The translations under genes were made by a program, and so were the position numbers. Shown one piece after another: positions 7,460 to 15,649 of a stretch of DNA of 64,000 nucleotides. The notes below the pieces were generated by a model. The model was not told the DNA's origin. It made no database searches and saw only the letters and a program-made list of their open reading frames with translations. Location: NCBI GenBank assembly GCA_944319885.1, contig CALUFC010000003.1, forward strand, positions 1-64,000. The letters are read 5' to 3'. How positions within the stretch are numbered: position 1 is the first letter of the stretch; the number at the start of each line of letters is the position of its first letter. The DNA is from an uncultured Coriobacteriaceae bacterium (GTDB taxonomy: Bacteria; Actinomycetota; Coriobacteriia; Coriobacteriales; Coriobacteriaceae).

Positions 7460-9304
7460 ATGAACGGTTTGGTTGTAGTGGCGGTGTCGGCGGTGGTGCT
7501 TGCCGCCGGATACCTGGTATACGGGCGCTGGCTCGCCCGCACCTGGGGCATCGATGCGAAGGCGCTGACGCCGGCAAAGCGCATGGAGGACGGGCGCAAC
7601 TTCTCGCCGGCTTCGTGCTTCACGGCGTTTTCGCACCAGTTCAGCTCCATTTGCGGCGCAGGCCCGGTGACGGGTACCATCGCGGCCATGATGTTCGGCT
7701 GGCTGCCGGTGCTGCTCTGGGTGCTCGTGGGCGGCATCTTCTTCGGAGCGGTGCACGATTTTGGCGCCCTGTATGCCAGCGTGAAGAATAACGGCAAGTC
7801 GCTCGCGCAGCTCATCGAGAAGTACATCGGGCGCACGGGCCGCAAGCTATTCTTGCTGTTCAGCTGGCTGTTCACCATCATCGTGATCGCGGCGTTCGTC
7901 GACATGGTTGCCGGAACCTTCCAGGCGACATTCACCGATGCCGGTGCCGTCGACGTTGCCGCCTCCTATGCCGGTGGGGCTGCGGGCACCATCTCGATCC
8001 TGTTCACGTTCGTGGCAATCGCGTTTGGCTGGATCAACCGCCGCTTCGGTTTGAGCGGCTGGCGCGAGCTCGCGCTCGCCGTCGTGCTCTTCGTGGCGAT
8101 GTTCGCGGTGGGTATGCAATTCCCCGTGTATCTCGATAAGCTGGGCTGGTTCGCTGTCATCACGGTGTACCTGCTGTTTGCAGCCGCCATGCCCATCCAG
8201 ACGCTCAAGCAACCGCGCGACTACCTGACGAGCATCATGATGATCCTCATGATCGTGTGCGCCGTGGTGGGCATCTTCGTGCTCGGCGTGCGTGACGAGG
8301 CACAGATCACCGCGCCCGTGGTGGCCGATTTCTCCGCTCTCGCAGCCAACGGCAGCTACGTGTTCCCGCTGCTCTTCGTGTCCGTCGCGTGCGGCGCGCT
8401 CTCCGGCTTCCACAGCCTTGTCTCCACGAACACCTCCTCCAAGCAGGTGGAGAAGGAGCAGGACATGCTCCCCGTGGGCTACGGCGCGATGGTCGTCGAG
8501 AGCTTCGTGGGCGTGCTCGCCATCGTGGTCGCGGGCATCATGTTCACCACGATGAACACCGGTGGCACGGGCGGCGCGGCCGCCGGCACGCCCTTCGCGA
8601 TCTTCTCCACGGGCGTGGCGAACGGCATGGCGGCCTTCGGCGTGGACGCGACGCTCGCGAAGGTCTTCATGACCATGTGCGTCTCCGCGCTCGCGTTGAC
8701 CTCGGTCGACGCCGTGGCGCGCATCGGGCGCCTTTCCTTCCAGGAGTTCTTCGCCACGAGCAACGACGCGGCGGAGGATGTGAGCGCTGCTGCGAACGCG
8801 ACCGGCGCGGCGAAGGTCTTCGGCAACACGTGGGTCGCGACCGTGCTCACGCTGGCGCTAGGCCTTGCGCTCGCTTTCGGTGGCTACAACAACATCTGGC
8901 CACTCTTCGGCGCGTCGAACCAGCTGCTCGGCGGCATGACGATGATTACACTCGCGGTGTTCTGCAAGTGCACCGGCCGCAAGGGCTTCATGCTTTACGT
9001 GCCGGTTGCCTTTTTGCTGTGCTCTACGTTCACGTCGCTTGTGCAGAGCACGCTTGGCTGCATTGCCGCGCTTCAGGCGAGTGGCACCGCAGTGATCGCT
9101 ACATCGGGCCTGCAGCTGGTGTTCGCGATCCTGCTCATGGTGCTCGGTGTGATCGTGGCGTACAACTGCCTGAAGGAGCTGTTCACCAAGGATGCTGGAT
9201 CCATCCCCGACGAAGAGCCCGAATGGTCGCAGATGGGTCGTGCGCACTATGGGCATGGTGACGTTCGCGAGGAGCCTGCGCAGGGGGAGCGCGCAAAGGC
9301 ATAG
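7460..9304 (+). CDS. cstA: CstA family carbon-starvation / peptide or pyruvate transporter
   Basis: A 614-residue polytopic membrane protein with many hydrophobic spans and family motifs: GRNFSPASCFTAF, FSSICGAGPVTGT and FGAVHDFGALY in the N-terminal half, GALSGFHSLVSTNTSSKQ in the middle, and FGASNQLLGG near the C-terminus. CstA proteins take up peptides under carbon starvation or import pyruvate by proton symport; the substrate here cannot be told from sequence. AAGGGGGAC precedes the ATG. It is the only gene after the Ile-rich attenuator and is followed by a strong hairpin, so it is probably monocistronic and controlled by transcription read-through. Confidence 0.92.
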   Translation: MNGLVVVAVSAVVLAAGYLVYGRWLARTWGIDAKALTPAKRMEDGRNFSPASCFTAFSHQFSSICGAGPVTGTIAAMMFGWLPVLLWVLVGGIFFGAVHDFGALYASVKNNGKSLAQLIEKYIGRTGRKLFLLFSWLFTIIVIAAFVDMVAGTFQATFTDAGAVDVAASYAGGAAGTISILFTFVAIAFGWINRRFGLSGWRELALAVVLFVAMFAVGMQFPVYLDKLGWFAVITVYLLFAAAMPIQTLKQPRDYLTSIMMILMIVCAVVGIFVLGVRDEAQITAPVVADFSALAANGSYVFPLLFVSVACGALSGFHSLVSTNTSSKQVEKEQDMLPVGYGAMVVESFVGVLAIVVAGIMFTTMNTGGTGGAAAGTPFAIFSTGVANGMAAFGVDATLAKVFMTMCVSALALTSVDAVARIGRLSFQEFFATSNDAAEDVSAAANATGAAKVFGNTWVATVLTLALGLALAFGGYNNIWPLFGASNQLLGGMTMITLAVFCKCTGRKGFMLYVPVAFLLCSTFTSLVQSTLGCIAALQASGTAVIATSGLQLVFAILLMVLGVIVAYNCLKELFTKDAGSIPDEEPEWSQMGRAHYGHGDVREEPAQGERAKA

Positions 9305-9342
9305 CGTGCGCGCATAGTGCGGCTACGAATCCAACGAAGAGA

Positions 9343-9372
9343 GGGCGGGTGCAGCGTGCGCTGCACCCGCCC
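9343..9372 (+). terminator. Hairpin after cstA
   Basis: A perfect 13-bp stem (GGGCGGGTGCAGC and its complement) with a GTGC loop starts 38 bases after the cstA stop. The following tract TGTCGCTTTC is only moderately T-rich, so termination may be partial. Confidence 0.55.
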
Positions 9373-9434
9373 TGTCGCTTTCGGGGTGAATTATCCCCAA
9401 ACCAAGGGGCCGGTATCGTCGTTTTTCACCTATT

Positions 9435-9555
9435 CAATGGTTATGGTTCGTCCTATTGAGTAGCCAGCAAAACATGCGCGTCATGACAATCAACCTACCT
9501 GCGACGATGTGAAACGCTCTGCGTGGCTACTCCAGGGTCTGGCATCGAACCATTG
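9435..9555. ncRNA. Nested inverted repeats, possible structured RNA or element remnant
   Basis: In the 360-base gap between cstA and tRNA-Gln an outer pair CAATGGTT / AACCATTG (9435-9442, 9548-9555) encloses an inner perfect 9-bp pair GAGTAGCCA / TGGCTACTC (9458-9466, 9524-9532). The enclosed 57 bases show no convincing reading frame. The region is less GC-rich than the neighbouring genes. It may be a small structured RNA or the remains of an inserted element; I cannot decide. Confidence 0.3.
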
Positions 9556-9645
9556 CATATCTGCATTTTTTGCACGCAGCCCCCGCCGGCGGTCCGATGG
9601 AGCTCCTGCTCCGCTCCGTGCTATAGAAGGGCATGGGGATGAGGG

Positions 9646-9689
9646 TTTGGCGCGCATCGAGCCAACGATTTGGCCCGATGCGCGCCAAA
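9646..9689. repeat. Long near-perfect hairpin downstream of tRNA-Gln
   Basis: TTTGGCGCGCATCG pairs perfectly with its complement 14 bp away. After one mismatch GCCAA pairs with TTGGC around a CGAT tetraloop, giving about 19 paired positions. It lies just beyond the tRNA terminator and could be a second terminator or a protein-binding site. Confidence 0.5.
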
Positions 9690-9693
9690 AGAA

Positions 9694-9727
9694 AGCAGCT
9701 CAGTTGCTTTTAAGCAACTGAGCTGCT
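9694..9727 (-). terminator. Terminator of tRNA-Gln
   Basis: A perfect 16-bp stem with a two-base loop, seven bases after the tRNA CCA end. On the minus strand it is followed by TTTCTTTT, and on the plus strand by GTTTTTCT, so it could act in both directions. Confidence 0.7.
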
Positions 9728-9734
9728 GTTTTTC

Positions 9735-9808
9735 TGGCTGGGGCAGAGGGATTCGAACCCCCGTAACCGGCACCAAAAACCGGGGTCCTGCCGCTGGACG
9801 ATGCCCCA
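9735..9808 (-). tRNA. tRNA-Gln (anticodon TTG)
   Basis: Read on the minus strand, the 74 bases form a complete cloverleaf. The acceptor stem TGGGGCA pairs with TGCCCCA, the D stem is GTCC/GGAC, and the anticodon loop TTTTGGT carries TTG at positions 34-36. The T loop is GGTTCGAATCC and the 3' end is an encoded GCCA. It decodes CAA glutamine codons. A strong hairpin terminator follows. The reading frames that overlap it are spurious. Confidence 0.95.
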
Positions 9809-9853
9809 CTGTTGCTGCCGCCCGCAATCGTCGGGGCAGCGGAACAAGTGTAC

Positions 9854-10756
9854 CTAATCGCTGAGCGCATCGCAAACGCCGTCAAGAAGCTGTACGGCGA
9901 GGGATTGCGCGTCGCTTGCGGTGAACGAGCCCATGCGGGAAAGGCCGGTGAGCTCGATGCGCAAATGCGCAGGATGCTCATCAGAGGCCGCGATTGCCGT
10001 GCGAATGCGCTGGCTAGGGTCGAGGCATTCGGCAAGCACGATGGTTGCCTGCGGCTCCGCCTGCTCGGGAAGCTCATCCGAGGCGACTTCCAAAATGATG
10101 TCCATGCCCGCGGGCGGCTCGGCGTCACACAGCACGAGCTTGCTGTCGTCGGTGGTGGCGGTGGCGATATTCCACATGCGCGACGCAACATTGCGTGCGA
10201 TGGGGTCGTCGCCCACCAGCGCGATATGGTAGCGCTCGAGCACCGATGCGGCACGGGCAAAGCCGGCGCGCTCGTCGGCCTCGCTCACCGAGGGCTTGCC
10301 CGCCCAGATATGCTTAAGGCGGTTGATGTAGTTAAACGTATCCTGAAACGCCATGCCGTCGGCAAAGAGCCCGACGTTTTCCTGGAACTGCTGCAGGGCG
10401 GCTTCGGTGTGCGGGCCAAAGTATCCGTCGGTCTCGCCGCACGAAAAGCCAAGCGCGTTGAGCGCGTTTTGCAGCGCCTGGACATCGGCGCCATGGAAGT
10501 TGGGGAGACGCAGGTACAGCGTGCGATCGCCCAGTCGGTACGAGGCGTCGACGAGCGTGCTCCAGCACGGCGTGTCGACGCTCTCGCCGGCATCGAGGCC
10601 GTTACTCATGCGGAACATATTGACGGCCATGGCGGTCGAGGCGCCGAAATCATGGGCGGCAAGCTCGTCCTGCTCGATGCTGTAGCCGAGAGCAGAAAGA
10701 CGTGTCTGCACGTCTTCTACCGCGGGACCCTGCATTCCTCGGGTAATCGGCTCCAT
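9854..10756 (-). CDS. Peptidoglycan-binding domain protein
   Basis: A 300-residue protein with two copies of the PG_binding_1 fold in its N-terminal half. The first is near residues 8-65 (AVEDVQTRLSALGYSI). The second is near residues 85-140 (VQALQNALNALGFSCGETDG, then FGPHTEAALQQFQ). The C-terminal half (about 160-300) has no family I recognise. No signal peptide or membrane span is visible, so export is unclear. The ATG at 10756 has AAGGAG upstream; a start seven codons earlier is less likely. It is divergent from the two-component genes and may be monocistronic. A wall-remodelling function is inferred from the domain only. Confidence 0.75.
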   Translation of the reverse strand: MEPITRGMQGPAVEDVQTRLSALGYSIEQDELAAHDFGASTAMAVNMFRMSNGLDAGESVDTPCWSTLVDASYRLGDRTLYLRLPNFHGADVQALQNALNALGFSCGETDGYFGPHTEAALQQFQENVGLFADGMAFQDTFNYINRLKHIWAGKPSVSEADERAGFARAASVLERYHIALVGDDPIARNVASRMWNIATATTDDSKLVLCDAEPPAGMDIILEVASDELPEQAEPQATIVLAECLDPSQRIRTAIAASDEHPAHLRIELTGLSRMGSFTASDAQSLAVQLLDGVCDALSD

Positions 10757-11037
10757 GGGGCTCCTTCTATACAACATCGGTGCCGACGACTTCGTGTTCG
10801 CGGCAGACCGAGGGCATGGTGATGAACCCTATCAATATACGACATGCGCCGCGCTCCAACGACCTGTCGCTGCAGGTTCGAAAAAGTTTCCATGGTATAC
10901 GGGCCAAATCATGAGGAGGGGGTACCGCCTGCCGCTGTGTCGGGGTGCGTCATCAATGTGCGCCCTTGTAGATAAACCGTAGACAAATGCGTGTCATGAT
11001 GGTTGCCATACGGTACATGCGATACGGGGGCTTGGAT

Positions 11038-11762
11038 ATGGTGAACGTCCGCAGGATGCTCATCGTAGATGATGAGCAGGCGATAGCCGCTATGTTGGAG
11101 GAGTATTTCGAGCTTCAGGGCTATACGACCATTGTCACGAACAGCGCACGGGAAGCGCTTGTGGCTGTCGACGCGAGTCTCAGGAGCGCTGCAGCGCGCA
11201 TCGATATCGTGCTGCTGGACGTCAATATGCCGGGCATGGACGGTTTCAGCTCTGCCGGCGCATGAGAAGCCTGCTGTCGTGCCCCATCATATTCCTCACC
11301 GCCCGCGTGGAGGACGCCGACCAGATCGACGGGTTTACAGCGGGCGGGGACGATTACGTGATAAAGCCCTTCTCGCTCGATGTGCTAGGGGAACGCGTCC
11401 GGGCGCACTTGATGCGCGAGGATCGCCGGGCGACGCCGGTTGCGGCGCAAGCGCGCATCTATGCCGATATTACGATCGACTTCGGTAGACGGTGCGTCGA
11501 GGTGGCGAGCCCGAAGGGCACCCAGGAGGTTGCGCTCACCAAAACGGAGTTCGACATCGTGGAGCTGCTGAGCAAGGCTCCGGGGCATGTGTTCGATCGC
11601 GATGTGATCTACGAGCGCGTATGGGGGTGGGGCGCCGAGGGCGACCCGTCGATCGTGCGCGAGCACATCAGGCGCATCCGGAAGAAGCTTGCGCAGGCGG
11701 GGGCGCGGCAAGACCATATCGAGACCGTGTGGGGAGTGGGGTACCGATGGGCGGCACGCTGA
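11038..11762 (+). pseudogene. OmpR-family response regulator, frameshifted in the receiver domain
   Basis: The first frame (from ATG 11038, with GGGGG upstream) encodes the start of a receiver domain, with MLIVDDEQ, the phospho-acceptor Asp61 in LLDVNMPGMDG, then a premature stop at 11263-11265. From about 11250 another frame continues with LCRRMRSLLSCPIIFLTAR, KPF and a complete winged-helix DNA-binding domain ending at 11762. Restoring one G between 11247 and 11248 would join them as GMDGFELCRRMRS, the expected family sequence. This is therefore a single-base deletion, real or a sequencing error. The cognate kinase follows with an overlap and is intact. If real, the second fragment could still be translated from ATG 11262. 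Confidence 0.85.
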
Positions 11763-13426
11763 TGGGGCGCATGCGGGCATGGTGGCGCGGGCTGCCACTG
11801 ATGCGCGCCTTTCTCTGCTACACGGTGTTGTGGGCATGCGCCGTGCTCGGGGTGTCGGTGCTGGTCCTCATACCGCTCACGGCCGTTTACGAGGGCGTTC
11901 GCTACGGCGCGCTCGCAGATGCCGTTGAGATCAACCCCGGTCCGTATCTCTATGATGCGGCGCGTGCCGAGCTGGTGCCTGCCGTCACGATCGATCTCGG
12001 CGGAGATACCAGCCGCTTGGCGTTTTTAAGCGCCGCGGGTCTTGTCGAGCAGACGCCTGAGCCTTCTGCCGGGGCCGAGGGGCAGCAAAGCCATCGGAGC
12101 GTGTACGCGACCCTCGATATGCTCACCGATGATCCCGAGCTTGAGCTGTTCGATTGGGGCGGCAACTATACCGAGGCGGACTATCGGGCGGCGGGCGGCA
12201 ACCCCTACAGCCCGGAGCCAATCGCCGTCTCCGAGCTCGCGGCGTACGACGAGCAGGCCCGCGCATCGCGCGCGCCGGCCGACGAGGGCGTCGCGGATGT
12301 CCTCGGGACGGGTGGCCGGCTGCTCGTTTCGAACATCGGCTACTACGTCTCGCAGCCCGCGTCGCAGCTCGAGGGCGCAGCCATGGCGGTGCGGCTCGCT
12401 ATGGTGCTCACGCCGTTTGTCGTGGGGGCATTGCTTGCCATCCTGCTGTTCCGGCGCTTCTATGCCCGTCGGATGCGCGCACCGCTTGGCACGCTGCGTG
12501 ACGCGGCGGATCATATCGCGCGACAAGATCTCGATTTCGTGACCGGAGACGTTGCCGGCAGGGAGTTCGGGGCGCTTGCGCAGGCATTCGAATCGATGCG
12601 TATCTCGCTTCATGCGGCGCAGCGCGCGCTCTGGGAAACTGCGGAAGAGCGCCGGCGGCTCAACGCGGCGTTCGCGCACGATCTGCGCACGCCCCTCACG
12701 GTGCTCAAAGGAACCGTCGAGATGATGCGGCTGCGTGCGGAACGTGCGGCGCTGCCCGCCGCAGGACAACGCGACGCGGCATCGCCGGCGGCATCTGGGG
12801 ACGCGGAAGACGATCTGCATGAGAAGATGCTGGCGTCAATCAATGTTCTCGCGGGCCAGGTCACGCGGCTCGAGGACTATTGCCGGGCCATGACGAGCGT
12901 GACCAAGCTCGAGGACCGCACTGTTGATCGTCGGGAAACGGGCTATGTGCAGCTTGCCGAGAACCTCGCGCGCTTCGCCCGCGCCCTCGTCGAGGCGTCC
13001 GGGCTCGCATGCAGCTTTGCCGCCTCGAGCGAGCATCCGCTGCCCATCGACGACCCCGGTCGCGTGCGCGTGTTTGTTGATGAGGCGCTTGTCGAAGAGG
13101 CGTTGGGCAATCTCATTGCCAACGCATGTCGCTTTGCGGTGCAAACCGTAGGCATCGAGGTCACGCTGATCCATCTGGCCGAGCGGGGGCAGCAGCGCAT
13201 GTGCCTGCAGGTGAAAGTTGCCGACGACGGCCCAGGCTTCTCGGCGGATGCGCTGCGCCACGGATGCGAGGCGTTTTTCAGCGAGCAGAAATCTGCAGAG
13301 CACTTCGGGTTGGGCCTGTCGATCGCAAGCATGCTGGCGCGGCTTCACGGCGGCGGCATAACGCTTGCCAACGCAGACGGCGGCGCGGTTGCGACCGTGC
13401 TCATCGACGTGTCCCGCCAACCTTAA
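11747..13426 (+). CDS. Sensor histidine kinase
   Basis: A 559-residue membrane kinase. A first transmembrane span lies near residues 21-45. An extracytoplasmic region of about 160 residues, rich in Glu/Asp, Ala and Pro, follows; a second span near residues 213-235 leads into a HAMP segment. Next come the HisKA H-box FAHDLRTPLTVLKG with His311 and a HATPase domain, with N-box ALGNLIANACRF, G1 ADDGPGF and G2 FGLGLSIASMLARLHGG. The ATG at 11747 has GGGGAG upstream; ATG 11762, overlapping the regulator's stop, is an alternative. It pairs with the frameshifted regulator just before it. The signal is unknown; the kinase itself looks intact. Confidence 0.9.
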   Translation: MGGTLMGRMRAWWRGLPLMRAFLCYTVLWACAVLGVSVLVLIPLTAVYEGVRYGALADAVEINPGPYLYDAARAELVPAVTIDLGGDTSRLAFLSAAGLVEQTPEPSAGAEGQQSHRSVYATLDMLTDDPELELFDWGGNYTEADYRAAGGNPYSPEPIAVSELAAYDEQARASRAPADEGVADVLGTGGRLLVSNIGYYVSQPASQLEGAAMAVRLAMVLTPFVVGALLAILLFRRFYARRMRAPLGTLRDAADHIARQDLDFVTGDVAGREFGALAQAFESMRISLHAAQRALWETAEERRRLNAAFAHDLRTPLTVLKGTVEMMRLRAERAALPAAGQRDAASPAASGDAEDDLHEKMLASINVLAGQVTRLEDYCRAMTSVTKLEDRTVDRRETGYVQLAENLARFARALVEASGLACSFAASSEHPLPIDDPGRVRVFVDEALVEEALGNLIANACRFAVQTVGIEVTLIHLAERGQQRMCLQVKVADDGPGFSADALRHGCEAFFSEQKSAEHFGLGLSIASMLARLHGGGITLANADGGAVATVLIDVSRQP

Positions 13427-13534
13427 CAAAACGTTAGCTGCTTCTTCAGTTCTCATGAACGGGCTCCCCGATACACTCGCTGCAGAGCGGCGAGCAGATA
13501 CAGCATGGCTCCGCACAGAATGGCAGGGTGAAAC

Positions 13535-14302
13535 ATGATGGACGAACGCGATCATGATGCAGCACGGCAGGCAGTTCCCGCCCCGTCGGCGGCCGACAGC
13601 GCAAGGAGCCGCACGTCGCGAGGCGGGCGCCGCGCGGCCCTCGCCGTGGTCATAGCGCTCGCGGTGCTGTGCACGATGTATGCCGGATGGCGCTACCTGC
13701 CCGATGTCTACACGTGGCTCATGAATGCCGAGGCGGTGCGCGCCTATGTGGCCGAGCATGCGGTTTTGAGTCGCCTGGTGCTGATTGGCATCAATGTGGC
13801 GCAGGTGCTGCTTGCCTTCTTGCCGGGAGAACCGGTCGAGCTGGCGAGCGGCTATGCGTTCGGCTGCATCGAGGGGACCGTGCTGTGCCTCGTGGCGAGC
13901 GCGATGGGCACGACGATCATCTACGGGGCGGTGAGACGGTGGGGACGGCGGGCTGTCGAGCTGTTGTTCGCGCGGGATATGTTCGAGCGCTATGCGTGGC
14001 TGCACGACGCGCGGAAGCTCGAGCTCATGATGCTCATCGTCTTTCTGATCCCCGGAACACCCAAGGACTTTCTCACCTACTTCGCCGGCCTGTCGGCGAT
14101 GCGCTTTCCGGCGGTGCTGCTCATCGCCACGTTGGGGAGACTCCCCTCTATCGTGACATCAACGATCGCCGCCTCGGCATTCGGCGACGGCAACTACCTT
14201 GCCGCGGTCGTGGCGGTTGTGGTGGCGGGCGTGCTGCTTGCCGCTGGCGCCATTGTCTATCGCGCGCTCGAGCGCCACGCGGCTAGCTCGCGCGCTCGAT
14301 AA
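13535..14302 (+). CDS. TVP38/TMEM64 (DedA-like) family membrane protein
   Basis: A 255-residue integral membrane protein. After a 33-residue hydrophilic N-terminus come about five hydrophobic spans. The VTT/SNARE-associated domain signature is visible in LAFLPGEPVELASGYAFG (near residues 96-113) and in FLIPGTPKDFLTYFAGL. Such proteins act in lipid scrambling or membrane homeostasis, but the exact role here is unknown. It follows the two-component genes on the same strand, 108 bases after the kinase, so it could be part of that regulon. Its 3' end overlaps the convergent polyprenyl synthase gene by 20 bases. Confidence 0.8.
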   Translation: MMDERDHDAARQAVPAPSAADSARSRTSRGGRRAALAVVIALAVLCTMYAGWRYLPDVYTWLMNAEAVRAYVAEHAVLSRLVLIGINVAQVLLAFLPGEPVELASGYAFGCIEGTVLCLVASAMGTTIIYGAVRRWGRRAVELLFARDMFERYAWLHDARKLELMMLIVFLIPGTPKDFLTYFAGLSAMRFPAVLLIATLGRLPSIVTSTIAASAFGDGNYLAAVVAVVVAGVLLAAGAIVYRALERHAASSRAR

Positions 14303-15380
14303 AGAAGCGCACCATCGAGCAGATGAGCTGGCAGGCCTCGGTGGTCACGGCACCGGAGCGCGCAAGGTGCTCGGTGCGCGCGATCGCGGTGTGCGCGAGC
14401 TCCTCTGCGCGTTCGCGGCAATGGGCGATGCCGCCGCCCGCTTCGATGAGTTCGACGGCGCGTCCGAGCTTGTCGGGGTTGGTGGTCCTTGCCTCAAGAA
14501 TTGCGACGAGCTCTGCGCGCTGCTCTTCTGGCAGGTGCTCGAGTGCGGTGACAACGGCAAGCGTGCGCTTGCCCTCGGTGATGTCGGATCGGAAATCTTT
14601 GCCCTGGGCATCTGCGTCGCCCACTAGGTTGAGCAGGTCGTCTTGAATCTGGAACGCGATGCCCGCGGGTCGCCCGATTTCGATGAGGGCGTGGACGACC
14701 TCATCATCCGCGCCGCCGGCGAGCGCACCCAAGGCGAGGGGGAGCGCCGCGGAATACCATGCGGTTTTATCCTCGACCATGTCGAGGTATGCGTCGCTGG
14801 TGATATCCCAGCGCGCATCGCGCGCCCAGCCAAGGTCGAGCGCCTGGCCCTCGAGCGTATAGCGCTCCATGCGTGCGAGCCCTTCAAGGAGGCGCAGGCG
14901 ACGCTCCGCTGGTAGCGTCTCGTCTACCAGCACGACCTCGAACACGCGCGTGAGCGCAAGATCGCCGGCGTTGATCGCGAGCCCCGTGCCCTCGGTGCGA
15001 TGCAGGCAGGGCTCGCCGCGCCTCAGCTCGCTTTCATCGGCGATGTCGTCGTGGATGAGCGCGGCGCTCTGAAAGAGCTCGATGGCGATGCCGCACGACA
15101 GCGCCAGCTCGGCGGGTGCGCCCACCGCCTCGGCGCCCAGAAGGGCGAGCACGGGGCGTACGCGCTTGCCGCCCGATGCCGTGAAGCGGGAGAGCGGCGT
15201 ATAGAGGTAACGGTCGAGGTCGTCTGCAACGTCTGCCCGGTGCTCGGGCATGATGCGCGGCGCGGTGCGCGCGAGCGCGTCTTCGACCAGCGGGAGCTTG
15301 CTGGCGAGGTAGGTCGTGAAGTCCGATTCGCCCGCGTGCGCCTGATGCGCGGCGGCGGTCGGGTTGATTGCATGGGCCAT
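14283..15380 (-). CDS. Polyprenyl diphosphate synthase
   Basis: Trans-prenyltransferase that condenses isopentenyl diphosphate onto an allylic primer. Family motifs are present: GGKRVRPVL for substrate binding, the first Asp-rich motif in LIHDDIADE and the second in IQDDLLNLVGD, as well as the DKTAWY segment. At 365 residues it matches long-chain or geranylgeranyl synthases, but product length cannot be judged. The likely product is a precursor for menaquinone or the undecaprenyl carrier. AGGAGCTT lies upstream of the ATG. The first 35 residues are variable. It overlaps the convergent TVP38 gene at its 3' end. Confidence 0.88.
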   Translation of the reverse strand: MAHAINPTAAAHQAHAGESDFTTYLASKLPLVEDALARTAPRIMPEHRADVADDLDRYLYTPLSRFTASGGKRVRPVLALLGAEAVGAPAELALSCGIAIELFQSAALIHDDIADESELRRGEPCLHRTEGTGLAINAGDLALTRVFEVVLVDETLPAERRLRLLEGLARMERYTLEGQALDLGWARDARWDITSDAYLDMVEDKTAWYSAALPLALGALAGGADDEVVHALIEIGRPAGIAFQIQDDLLNLVGDADAQGKDFRSDITEGKRTLAVVTALEHLPEEQRAELVAILEARTTNPDKLGRAVELIEAGGGIAHCRERAEELAHTAIARTEHLARSGAVTTEACQLICSMVRFFIERAS

Positions 15381-15577
15381 GTCAAGCTCCTCAAGACGTA
15401 TTCAGGCTGGTGCGGGCGATGCTGCTCTGTGGAGGCCGGCCCGCTCCTTAGATTCTAGCCGGTCGCGGCCCGCAGGGCATCTATGTTGAACGTCCTTTTG
15501 GCATGCAAGCGCGTTGACGTGCGGGAACGCGCTGCCGATGAGCTCTCGTTGCCGCCTTGCGCGGCACCTATATACGA

Positions 15578-15605
15578 CGTGCGCGCCCCACATGAGGCGC
15601 GCACG
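15578..15605 (-). terminator. Hairpin downstream of galE
   Basis: A perfect 10-bp stem CGTGCGCGCC / GGCGCGCACG lies 45 bases after the galE stop on the minus strand. There is no T tract, so it may stabilise the 3' end rather than terminate. The rest of the 15381-15649 gap shows nothing I can name. Confidence 0.35.
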
Positions 15606-15649
15606 GCATGGCATGCTGTGTGATTGGGGCGAGAAAGCCGCTCGCTAGC

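Noticed and set aside
9670-9864. Small plus-strand frame across the tRNA
   Set aside because: It runs through tRNA-Gln and its terminator; the familiar GIRTPVTG segment is the well-known false translation of a tRNA complement.
15402-15614. 70-codon minus-strand frame between the polyprenyl synthase gene and galE
   Set aside because: No ribosome site, Arg-rich composition and overlap with the galE 3' hairpin.
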